Positions 21,164 to 29,044 of a stretch of 64,000 bases of DNA are shown piece by piece (position 1 is the first letter of the stretch; every line of letters begins with the position of its first letter). The stretch is from Saccharobesus litoralis (GTDB taxonomy: Bacteria; Pseudomonadota; Gammaproteobacteria; Enterobacterales; Alteromonadaceae): contig NZ_CP026604.1 in assembly GCF_003063625.1 (NCBI RefSeq), forward strand, positions 620,001-684,000, given 5' to 3'. Below the pieces are notes generated by a model, which had not been told where the DNA came from, ran no database searches, and was given only the letters and a program-made list of their open reading frames with translations. The position numbers were made by a program, and so were the translations under genes.

Positions 21164-23293
21164 ATGCAAAGAAACTTTACTCAATCTGCTACCGCCCTGC
21201 TTGCTTTGTCATTTAGCTATACGACAACGCTGCAAGCTACACCATTTGAAGACTGTCCAACTCAAGCTTTTTTAGTACAAAAACCATCGACTATTCCCAA
21301 AACGTTTGGCGTGGATCTCGCTACCGGATCGACCTCTGAGCTCAACAGCAATATGGGAACGCGCGCCTCATATAATGGCGTAGGGTTTAGCGATCACGAC
21401 GATTACATCTATGGTTGGGATCATGCAAGCAGTACCATTGCCCAAGTTGGCAAGGACTATCAAATCAAAGCCATTCAGGTTAGCAAAGACAGTCTATCGG
21501 CTAAAGCCGGCAATTTTGTCGCTGGCGATGTGGCTCTTAGCGCTAACATTTGGTTTGGCTACAAACGCGGCAAAGGTTTGTTTAAAGTCTATCTCGACGG
21601 CGAACAAGCTTATCAAATGCAATATGTGGTTGGCAGTGCCGAACACGCAGCGGTTAATTTAACTGATTTGGCATTTCACCCCACAGACGGATTTATCTAT
21701 GCCGTGACTAACGGTGAGAGCAGTGAATTAGTACGAATTGACCCAGCAACTGGCGAACAAAACCTTTTAGGGCAAGTTTACCAAGGTAGCAAAGCCACTT
21801 TTGGCGCCCAATTTTTCGACGTTAATGGCATGCTTTATGTCAGTAATAATGCCAACGGCTATGTTTATAAAATTAATGTCGACGAGCCACAGCCAGTTGA
21901 AGACGTATTTGCTTATGGTCCAATCTCATCGTCGAATGACGGCGCTCGTTGTGCCAATGCGCCAATTCCTGTTGGCGACAATATCGACTTTGGAGATGCT
22001 CCCGCCAGCTACGGTTCTCGCTTTGGCGACAACGGTGCGCGTCATGACATCAGCAGCGACTTAAAACTGGGCAGCTCAGCTGACAGCGAAAGCGATGCTA
22101 ACAGTGGAACAGACAAGGATGACGGCGTGCAGTTTCCAACGGGTTTCGAGTCAGGCCTAGACACTGTGGTATCGGTAGACGTCAGCGGTTTAAACACTCA
22201 ACCCGCTTACTTAAATGCTTGGGTTGACTGGGACAGAGACGGTACTTTTGAAACTGATGAGCAAGCAATAGTCGATCATCAAGTGACAGAGCAAAACCAA
22301 ATCAATATACAAGTGCCTACATGGGCAGAAGAAGGCGAAACTTGGTCGCGCTTCCGATTAAGTAGCCAATCCGGCATTGGTCCAACGGGCGGTGTGAGTG
22401 ACGGTGAAGTGGAAGATTATGCAGTAACCGTTACACAAACCGGTGTCACCATTAATTACTACCCTAGCTCGTCTACCTATACCACCCTAGCCTACGAAGA
22501 TTTATATCCAACACTGGGCGATTACGACATGAATGACGTGGTTATGCAGTTGCGTATAGCTGAGTATGTCAAACAAGGCCAAGTTATTCGAATTAAGCTT
22601 GATGCCAAGCTAGCCGCTTTAGGTGCAAGCTACCACAATGGTTTTGCAGTCAATTTACCTGGGATCCGTAGTCAAGATATTCAACAAAGTGCTATCAGCA
22701 TGCTTCTTGATGGTGTTCAGCAAACAACTCCAGTTTTAGAGGCCAATATGACCGAGGCTGTGATTTTAATCTCGAATGATTTAAAACAAACAGTCACAAC
22801 ACCAACCCCCTGTCATTACTATCGAACACAAAACAACTGTGTATATCAAGCGATGCCACAGTGGCAAATCGATATCCCTTTTGTTAACCCTATAGCAGAA
22901 TCGCAAATGCCAGCGTTTCCTTATGATCCGTTCATTTTTGCAACCCCAGGGACTTATCATGGCGATGACGCGGTTGCCTTACTCGGTTCAGCACCAGGCC
23001 GCCGATTAGAGATCCACCTTAAAAATTCACCACCAACCTCAGCCTTTGACAGCGGGTTCTTTGGATTTGCCGATGATAAAACGTCACAAGCAGAGCAAAG
23101 CTATTTTGTTTCAGATAATGGCATGAGTTGGGCGTTAGAAATTCCAATTGATTGGCAACACCCAAAAGCTGGTGTGCGCCTAGACCAAGCCTATCCGCAA
23201 TTTATTAATTTCGCAAAAGACAAAAGTGGTGTAACCAATCCAACTTGGTACATGCATAAAACAGCCAACCAGACATTCAGTGAACAGGAGTAA
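21164..23293 (+). CDS. Secreted LruC-domain protein with GEVED motif
   Basis: A 709-residue exported protein (Sec signal about residues 1-25, ending LQA). The N-terminal half looks like a repetitive beta structure (YVVGSAEHAAVNLTDLAFHPTDGFIYAV, VRIDPATGEQ). A central segment has FGDAPASYG...DGVQFP and GEVEDYAVTVTQ, the GEVED module of surface proteins. The C-terminal half is an LruC domain (TTLAYEDLYPTLGDYDMNDVVMQLRI...). Such proteins are usually large extracellular or outer-surface proteins. A lipoprotein gene follows after 5 bp. The LuxO-type dyad upstream suggests co-regulation with the exopolysaccharide cluster, so a matrix protein is a reasonable guess. Confidence 0.8.
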   Translation: MQRNFTQSATALLALSFSYTTTLQATPFEDCPTQAFLVQKPSTIPKTFGVDLATGSTSELNSNMGTRASYNGVGFSDHDDYIYGWDHASSTIAQVGKDYQIKAIQVSKDSLSAKAGNFVAGDVALSANIWFGYKRGKGLFKVYLDGEQAYQMQYVVGSAEHAAVNLTDLAFHPTDGFIYAVTNGESSELVRIDPATGEQNLLGQVYQGSKATFGAQFFDVNGMLYVSNNANGYVYKINVDEPQPVEDVFAYGPISSSNDGARCANAPIPVGDNIDFGDAPASYGSRFGDNGARHDISSDLKLGSSADSESDANSGTDKDDGVQFPTGFESGLDTVVSVDVSGLNTQPAYLNAWVDWDRDGTFETDEQAIVDHQVTEQNQINIQVPTWAEEGETWSRFRLSSQSGIGPTGGVSDGEVEDYAVTVTQTGVTINYYPSSSTYTTLAYEDLYPTLGDYDMNDVVMQLRIAEYVKQGQVIRIKLDAKLAALGASYHNGFAVNLPGIRSQDIQQSAISMLLDGVQQTTPVLEANMTEAVILISNDLKQTVTTPTPCHYYRTQNNCVYQAMPQWQIDIPFVNPIAESQMPAFPYDPFIFATPGTYHGDDAVALLGSAPGRRLEIHLKNSPPTSAFDSGFFGFADDKTSQAEQSYFVSDNGMSWALEIPIDWQHPKAGVRLDQAYPQFINFAKDKSGVTNPTWYMHKTANQTFSEQE

Positions 23294-23298
23294 TCGCC

Positions 23299-23883
23299 AT
23301 GTATAAATCAAACCTGAAATCTATCTATTTGTTATCACTTGCCGGCCTGTTCAACTTAGCTGCCTGCGGTGGTGGCGGGGGCGATACTGCTAGTAATGAC
23401 GCGAGTGACAGTAGTAAACAGCTCCAAAGCTCGCAAGCCGCTAGTACGAACACTACCTCGCCTGAAACAACACAAACGAGTACAACGCAAACGAGCACAA
23501 CCCAAACGCAGCTTGCGACGCCTAGCAAAATTGACCAAGTGCCTGAAAAAAAATTAGAGACAATCGAAGATATTAATATTGAAGCAAAGCATAGCTTATC
23601 TTCAACGTTTAACTTAGATATTGAGATTAAATTAAAAGAGGTGCAAAGAGCCTACTTTTCGCTGTGCGACGACTATCGCACAAAAGGTGACAGCTATGTG
23701 GTCAACTATGATTCTTGCTTATATCGAGCACCGATTCAAAATGGCCAATTGCAAAAACGTTTAATGGTTGCCAACCATAACACCCAGCTAATTGGTGCCA
23801 TCTGGTTTTATGATGGTAGCCAGCCCAAGTATCAAGTTTGGCAAAAGCAAAACAACCCTAGCGCCAACTTTACATTTTATTGA
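23299..23883 (+). CDS. Gly/Ser/Thr-rich lipoprotein, partner of the LruC protein
   Basis: A 194-residue lipoprotein. The signal ends in lipobox LAAC, followed by GGGGG and a Ser/Thr/Gln-rich linker of about 50 residues with a repeated TSTTQ unit. The C-terminal domain of about 110 residues has a cysteine pair (SLCDDYRTKGD, YDSCLYRAP). No named family is recognised. It starts 5 bp after the LruC gene, so the two are translationally close. It could anchor or secrete the LruC protein. Confidence 0.7.
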   Translation: MYKSNLKSIYLLSLAGLFNLAACGGGGGDTASNDASDSSKQLQSSQAASTNTTSPETTQTSTTQTSTTQTQLATPSKIDQVPEKKLETIEDINIEAKHSLSSTFNLDIEIKLKEVQRAYFSLCDDYRTKGDSYVVNYDSCLYRAPIQNGQLQKRLMVANHNTQLIGAIWFYDGSQPKYQVWQKQNNPSANFTFY

Positions 23884-24449
23884 TTCGCTAACCCACTTAT
23901 CACCTACAGCCATTGCTCTGAGTTTGGAAGAAAGTGTAAAACAAATTCTTTTACCCTTTTACCCCTTTACCAAAGAGCAATGGCATAGTTCCTTCGTACT
24001 AGGCCTCCTGCCTAAAAACTCGCCGCTATCGCATCCATGCTAACGTTAAATACCAGCACCCTTTTCTCTTGATCATAAGTTTCAGAAGCGCTTTTTTAGG
24101 TCAATAGGTTGAAATTTTAACACCGTAGGTTATAAAAATACCCTCCGTCAGAGCGCATGCGGGGATCTAGCGACATTTTTGGATAAACATAGTCTAATTT
24201 AAGCAAAAATCACTGGGTTCCTTCGCAGGAAAAACGGTACTTTTATAACCACTAAATACTACTTAATAACCCGCATTTCTCTTCGACTTTTGGTGAGCTT
24301 AATTTAATTAATATTTGTGTAAAAGAGACAGGCCTATATCCTATAGGCATAGCAAAAACGAAGTAATTTGCAATAAGAAGACGCTTAAAACAAATTACGC
24401 TGAGTAGATACCCACAAAATTACCTTTATACATTTTCGAGACAATAGCT
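23884..24449. other. 566-bp intergenic region with an inverted-repeat element
   Basis: No convincing gene. It contains a 123-bp segment bounded by near-perfect 15-bp inverted repeats (24128-24250). The rest is AT-rich without recognisable features. Confidence 0.6.
24128..24250. repeat. 123-bp segment with 15-bp terminal inverted repeats
   Basis: The left end GGTTATAAAAATACC and the right end GGTACTTTTATAACC are inverted repeats with one mismatch. There is no ORF inside. It resembles a small non-autonomous element, but only one copy is visible and no clear target duplication is seen. Confidence 0.5.
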
Positions 24450-24764
24450 ATGCAAGATAACGAAGAACTCAATGAACTGATTGCTGGATCTGAATTTTTG
24501 ATGGAAGGGCTGGATAAAGGCTTTTGGCGTTTAATTAAGTTAATCGAGCCAGAAATCTGGACCAATATACCTGGTAGTACCTCAGAGTATGCTTGGGTAG
24601 TTGCAATTATGGGCAATTACTGTATCAGTTATGATGATGTTACTAATCATTTTTTTATTGCCAGCTATAGCTTACATGGTGAGCTCAGCACAAAATTACA
24701 ATACCAACATGAATTGCATTATTTAATACCGCAAATTCTGAATTCACGATATGTGATCAACTAA
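24450..24764 (+). CDS. Small uncharacterised acidic protein
   Basis: A 104-residue soluble protein, acidic at the N-terminus (MQDNEELNELIAGSEFLMEG), with several aromatic residues and no signal or membrane segment. I recognise no family. It stands alone between the LruC gene pair and the HD-GYP gene. Length and even composition make a real gene likely, but nothing indicates function. Confidence 0.5.
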   Translation: MQDNEELNELIAGSEFLMEGLDKGFWRLIKLIEPEIWTNIPGSTSEYAWVVAIMGNYCISYDDVTNHFFIASYSLHGELSTKLQYQHELHYLIPQILNSRYVIN

Positions 24765-24814
24765 AAACCTAACTAAAATATTAAACTGTTGAATTGAAAA
24801 GCATTCGCCAATTT

Positions 24815-24872
24815 ATAGGGGCAATTTTACAGTGACAAGTCATGTGCTGGCCGAAATAAATTCGGCCTTTAA
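24815..24872 (+). repeat. Two-hairpin repeat family, divergent copy 1
   Basis: Shares the TAGGG start, the AATTTTACA block and the GCCGAAATAAATTCGGC hairpin with the copies at 52011 and 53668. The first hairpin has decayed (the GTCGAT arm became GGCAAT). Confidence 0.55.
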
Positions 24873-24987
24873 ATTATTCTGAGGTTCTGTTTTTTAATCT
24901 TGGACGCTTTTCTATATAGATTATTAATAACCAAAAGATAAACAGTCGGCATCCTTGCATAGTGTTATTTTTAATATTCAATACGCT

Positions 24988-26295
24988 CTAATGCACAAAC
25001 ACATTAAAAAAGTAATCCCAGTCTTTTTGATATTGTTTTAATTTTCCAATAGTCACTAAATTAAGTTCGGTATCTTTGGTTAATAGCACAGCGCCTTGCT
25101 GACTTTTTAAATCGCGCGATAAGGTCATGCCTTCTTCCAGTAACTCAACGGTTAAACAGGTATCGGTATGGTATTCATCAAAGTCCAATAACAAGTCCAG
25201 TAATTCTATGTAAGTCGCCAAGGCGGTAGGATCATAATTTTTCGCTTGTGCTTGAATAGCCGCTATGGCTTGGTGTCTAGGAACAGGTGTACCTAAACTG
25301 CGGCCAATAATAAACTTGTCAAAGTCATTAACGACGGCCAAAATTCTTGCTGCCATTGGGATTTGCTCTCCCACCAAATGCTCAGGAAATCCACTACCGT
25401 CATAATGTTCATATTGATGCTTAACAGCCAAGGAGATCGGCCGTAAGTGCGGCACTTTTTTTAAAATCTCAGCTCCTTTCAATGCATGCATGCGGCTTTT
25501 TGTCCGTTGAGCTTTATCCATTTGATCTTCGGTTTGCTTGATCAACTCATCATCCAAAGTCACTTTGCCAATTTCATGCATTAGTCCAGCTAAGTAACAA
25601 TGGGTAACGGTATGTCTATCCAACCCTAGCTTTTCTGCAAGTAAACGACAATGCGAAGCGACGCGTTTAATGTGACCGGCGTGCTCTTCAGTTACCTCTT
25701 CCACGATAAGATTGATCATCTCAATAATATCTTGAAACAACAGGCGTTGTTGGCGCTGCGCCTTTTTTAAGCTTTGCGCATATTTTTGAAGTTTAGCCGT
25801 ACGATCAGCGACTTTTTTTTCTAGTAATCGGTTTTGCGCTTCAAGCTCGTTGTTTTTTAATTTCACTTCTTCTTGCAATTGGCCCACTGACCGTTTTAAT
25901 TGGTATTGTTCAACCGCTTGTTCCACCAAATTTTTCAGCTCAACATTTAGCCAAGGTTTAGACACATAATTGGTAATTTTCCCTTGGTTAATCGCTCGAG
26001 TCGTATCGTCAACGTCAGAAAAACCGGTTAATAACAAACGGGGAATATCAGGTTTCATCGAATAAGCACTGGCGAGAAATTCGGCTCCTGACATGATGGG
26101 CATTTTCATATCAGAAATAATGGCAGCAAATTCATCTTTGGCCAGAGCTTCAAGCGCTTGGCGCGCATCTAAAAAGCAACTAACGTCATACTGACGACGA
26201 AACAAGCGCTTTAATGCATCCAAAATGGGTTGTTCATCGTCCACAATCATAATTTTGTTTTTGGCTATCACCTGGGGTTTTAACGCAACATTCAT
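24988..26295 (-). CDS. hnoD: HnoD-like response regulator with degenerate HD-GYP domain
   Basis: A 435-residue protein: receiver (about residues 14-130, phospho-acceptor about D62, ISDMKMPIMSG), coiled coil (about 135-185), then an HD-GYP-type domain. The catalytic signatures are altered. HD is HE (LMHEIGKVTL), HHExxDGxGYP is QYEHYDGSGFP, and the downstream Asp is Asn (VVNDFD). Phosphodiesterase activity is therefore unlikely. In Shewanella, HnoD is a receiver with a degenerate HD-GYP domain that modulates the EAL protein HnoB in the H-NOX pathway. The divergent H-NOX gene 249 bp away supports that role. No HnoB is in the window. Confidence 0.75.
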   Translation of the reverse strand: MNVALKPQVIAKNKIMIVDDEQPILDALKRLFRRQYDVSCFLDARQALEALAKDEFAAIISDMKMPIMSGAEFLASAYSMKPDIPRLLLTGFSDVDDTTRAINQGKITNYVSKPWLNVELKNLVEQAVEQYQLKRSVGQLQEEVKLKNNELEAQNRLLEKKVADRTAKLQKYAQSLKKAQRQQRLLFQDIIEMINLIVEEVTEEHAGHIKRVASHCRLLAEKLGLDRHTVTHCYLAGLMHEIGKVTLDDELIKQTEDQMDKAQRTKSRMHALKGAEILKKVPHLRPISLAVKHQYEHYDGSGFPEHLVGEQIPMAARILAVVNDFDKFIIGRSLGTPVPRHQAIAAIQAQAKNYDPTALATYIELLDLLLDFDEYHTDTCLTVELLEEGMTLSRDLKSQQGAVLLTKDTELNLVTIGKLKQYQKDWDYFFNVFVH

Positions 26296-26313
26296 CTAAT
26301 TACCTCGCTGTAT

Positions 26314-26326
26314 TTGCAAATTGCAA
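26314..26326. promoter_or_regulatory. LuxO/SypG-type enhancer dyad (exact)
   Basis: TTGCA-AAT-TGCAA lies between the divergent hnoD-like and hnoX genes, 19 bp from the hnoD start. Binding there could repress hnoD or activate hnoX. The best sigma-54-like match toward hnoX (GG at 26407, GC at 26419) keeps only the core dinucleotides. Confidence 0.45.
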
Positions 26327-26544
26327 AGCGGTTATTGCAATTTGATCAATATGCTTTAAACATCGCAAATATTGCGCCAGTTTGTGGTTTTCAGCTCAAA
26401 TACAAGGGTAAAAAATTAGCGAAAGATCCAATCTGTCAACACTGCATATCCGCGCTTTTCTTAAAAATAAAAAGGCGATAAAAATCAAAACCTTGCTATA
26501 GTTATAAACAGTAAAACGCAATCGTTATAGATAGAGGGTAAGCC

Positions 26545-27087
26545 ATGAAAGGTTTGGTATTTAATATGTTACAAGAGTATGTTGAGCAGAATGTTGGCTA
26601 CGAAGCATGGGATAAAGCCATCAATAGTTGTGATTTACCCTCGCAAGGCATTTATATCTCTTCAGAAAGCTATAACGACAGTGAAATATTCAGCTTAGTC
26701 GGACACTTATCCGAAGCATTGGCTACCCCTGCAGCTGATTTAGTGCGTAGCTTTGGCCAATTTTTATTTTTTCATTTATTGCCATTAGCCCCGCAAGCAG
26801 CAAAAGAGGCTAAAGACTTAAAATCGTTTTTAGTTATGGTAGAAAATATTATTCACGTTGAAGTACTTAAATTGTATCAAGATGCCAATTTACCCTCGTT
26901 CGATTATTCATCAAAAAATAGCCAACACATGACCATGGTTTATCGTTCGCCACGTAAGCTTTGCCATCTATCCGAGGGGCTTATTCTTTCGGCCGCAGAA
27001 CACTTTAAACAAAAAATTAATCTTCACCAAAGCCAGTGTATGCATAGTGGTGCGGAAGCTTGCCATATAGAAATAGAATTTTTATAG
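26545..27087 (+). CDS. hnoX: H-NOX nitric-oxide sensor
   Basis: A haem-based NO sensor, soluble, 180 residues. The N-terminus MKGLVFNMLQEYVEQN is typical. The proximal haem ligand is in NIIHVEVLKLY (about H104), and the haem-propionate motif Y-x-S-x-R is at about residues 133-137 (YRSPRKLC). The ATG follows a GAGGG-type site. The hnoK-like kinase lies 208 bp downstream, separated by a MITE-like repeat. The TAG stop uses bases from the left end of that repeat. In related bacteria NO-bound H-NOX inhibits its kinase and changes biofilm formation. Confidence 0.93.
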   Translation: MKGLVFNMLQEYVEQNVGYEAWDKAINSCDLPSQGIYISSESYNDSEIFSLVGHLSEALATPAADLVRSFGQFLFFHLLPLAPQAAKEAKDLKSFLVMVENIIHVEVLKLYQDANLPSFDYSSKNSQHMTMVYRSPRKLCHLSEGLILSAAEHFKQKINLHQSQCMHSGAEACHIEIEFL

Positions 27088-27257
27088 TCTTCTCGCTCAG
27101 GCCTTATGGTTTATTGTCTGCGCTTACTCACCCCAATCACATAATAGAGCATATGCTCATGGGGTTTCGAAGCTTGCCTACATGGATGTAGGTAAGGAGC
27201 GTGAGCAAGGATGCGGTAGCTTTGACGGCTGCCCCTAAAACCTGATCGCTTTGACTA
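27085..27257 (-). repeat. Dispersed MITE-like repeat, copy C (173 bp, with insert)
   Basis: Minus-orientation copy with the same TA-flanked ends as A and B, plus about 50 extra bases inside (GTAGGTAAGGAGCGTGAGC...). Its left end overlaps the stop codon of hnoX, and its right end lies 37 bp before the kinase start. It therefore sits inside what would otherwise be a hnoX-hnoK operon. Confidence 0.88.
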
Positions 27258-27294
27258 TATAAAAAGCGAAATATCGACGTTAACGGAATGATTT

Positions 27295-28785
27295 ATGTCT
27301 GATCAACCAAACGAAAAGATCACCGCGCTGGAAAATATTCTTAAGCGCGAACGAGCTGCCCGCAAACAAATAGAACAAAAACTAGAAGAATACTCACGCC
27401 AAGCCTATTTCACTAATCAAGAGTTGGAAAATAAAACCAGCCAGACTTTAGCTAAACAAACCCAGCTAGAGTTTTTAACCGGTATTTCTGCCGAAACGTG
27501 GAAACAAGACAGTATTGACGCCATCATTCAAAATTACTTAGAGCGCAGCGCAACCTTCCTGCAATATCCGGTCAGTGTATTTTTTCATTTGGGGGCAAAT
27601 TACAAACTACAAAATATAAAAATAATCGACAAACAAGGCACAAGTAATGCAACGCTAATCAGTGAATTATTTGCTAACCTCGACTGCTTACGCTTAAGTT
27701 TAGAACTAGAGCATTCCCGCGAGAGCCAACTTTTACCATTAAACGAATACTTAGATAGCCGGCGCTATCGCTTACCATTTTCGTTTGCTTACTTTGTTCC
27801 CCTATATTACCTGAAACAAGACCAGCAAAACGTATTAGGAATAACTTGTTTCTTGTATGCCAATGACGAGCAAATAGATATAGATAAACTGCAAACCATA
27901 GAATCAAGCCGCTCAACGCTTACAATGGCACTAGAAAGAAAGCGAGCTGAACAAGCCTTGCAAAGGCAACTAAAACAGTTGCAAGACACCAATAAAACCC
28001 TAGAACAAACTCAGCAACAACTAATTGAAACCGAAAAACTGGCTTCTTTAGGATTATTGTCGGCTGGGGTCGCTCATGAAATTAACAACCCTGTTGGCTA
28101 TGTAACAAGTAATTTGCAAACCATGGCGGAATACGTCGAGCTATTTCAAGATATATTTGCGCCTTTAGAAAATGAAACGACACCTGACTTTGCAAAATTA
28201 TTAGCTAAATGGCAAGAAGAAGACGGCTCATTTTTATTAGAAGACAGCAAAGAAATACTCACCACCTGCCTTGGCGGCCTCGATCGTATTAAAGAAATTG
28301 TCGCTGCTCTGCGGGCATTCTCGCGTATGGACAACCACGAGCTAGAGCCAACCGATATTAATCAAGTACTGACACACGCATTAAAAATGGTACAAAATGA
28401 ACTTAAGTATGATTATCAAATCATTACCGAATTTAATGCTGAAAAACTAATATTAGGCAGCGAAAGCCAACTACAACAAGTGTTTATCAACTTATTTATT
28501 AATGCTAAACACGCAATGCCGGACGGGGGCAAATTAACAATTAAAACCTACCAACAAGGCGGTCGCATTAAAGTCAGTATTAAAGATGAAGGATGCGGAA
28601 TTAGTGAAGAAAACCAAAAGCACATATTCACCCCGTTCTTCACAACTAAACCTCAAGGTCAAGGCACAGGTTTAGGCTTGTCTATCTCTTACTCAATTTT
28701 GCAACAACACCACGCTAAAGTTGAGATCAATAGTGAAATTGATGTTGGGACTGAGTTCATTCTGGCATTTTTTGTGTTTGAATAA
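27295..28785 (+). CDS. hnoK: HnoK-like soluble histidine kinase
   Basis: A 496-residue kinase without membrane segments: an N-terminal coiled coil (about residues 5-60), a GAF-like sensory region (about 65-210), a second coiled coil (about 215-250), then an H-box EKLASLGLLSAGVAHEINNPVGYV (phospho-acceptor about H261) and an HATPase ending GQGTGLGLSIS. The HEINNP type is the ZraS/NtrB-like class. The position after an H-NOX gene suggests it is the NO-regulated HnoK and the likely phosphodonor of the receiver at 24988. Family identity beyond histidine kinase is inferred from context. Confidence 0.75.
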   Translation: MSDQPNEKITALENILKRERAARKQIEQKLEEYSRQAYFTNQELENKTSQTLAKQTQLEFLTGISAETWKQDSIDAIIQNYLERSATFLQYPVSVFFHLGANYKLQNIKIIDKQGTSNATLISELFANLDCLRLSLELEHSRESQLLPLNEYLDSRRYRLPFSFAYFVPLYYLKQDQQNVLGITCFLYANDEQIDIDKLQTIESSRSTLTMALERKRAEQALQRQLKQLQDTNKTLEQTQQQLIETEKLASLGLLSAGVAHEINNPVGYVTSNLQTMAEYVELFQDIFAPLENETTPDFAKLLAKWQEEDGSFLLEDSKEILTTCLGGLDRIKEIVAALRAFSRMDNHELEPTDINQVLTHALKMVQNELKYDYQIITEFNAEKLILGSESQLQQVFINLFINAKHAMPDGGKLTIKTYQQGGRIKVSIKDEGCGISEENQKHIFTPFFTTKPQGQGTGLGLSISYSILQQHHAKVEINSEIDVGTEFILAFFVFE

Positions 28786-28851
28786 CCAATACAAGCTTTT
28801 TACTAAATAATTAACTAAAACGCGAAATCCGCTTATTGCTATTTTACTCAT

Positions 28852-28896
28852 TAGCAATTTGCTAATGGCATTGTTGCATTTATTTGCATTTCGCAA
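28852..28896. promoter_or_regulatory. Two LuxO/SypG-like dyads upstream of glmS
   Basis: TAGCA-ATT-TGCTA (28852-28864, a perfect palindrome, two mismatches to the consensus) and TTGCA-TTT-CGCAA (28884-28896, one mismatch). The second is centred 83 bp upstream of the GG of the sigma-54 promoter at 28972, the same spacing as at sypA. Confidence 0.6.
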
Positions 28897-28971
28897 ACTC
28901 TATTCCCACATTCCATTTCCCACCCTGCTAAAAAACATATAACTTACTGTTTTTATTGAATTTAAATCATT

Positions 28972-28987
28972 TGGCACTTTATTCGCT
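28972..28987 (+). promoter_or_regulatory. Sigma-54 promoter of glmS-sypMNO
   Basis: TGGCACTTTATTCGCT matches the consensus TGGCACG-N4-TTGCW, with GG and GC separated by the required ten bases. It is 58 bp upstream of the glmS start codon. V. fischeri sypM is also sigma-54 driven. Confidence 0.75.
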
Positions 28988-29044
28988 ATATCTGCTGTGT
29001 AACCAAGAATAATCGGATTGCCGACAATTAAAGAGGTGAAAATT

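Noticed and set aside
26406-26421. Sigma-54-like site upstream of hnoX
   Set aside because: GGGTAAAAAATTAGCG has only the GG and GC at the right spacing; other consensus positions are absent. It is kept as a note to the dyad, not as a feature.
29018-29044. Nine-codon N-terminal extension of GlmS
   Set aside because: GlmS needs a cysteine directly after the initiator Met; the ATG at 29045 gives MCG and has a GAGGTG site.
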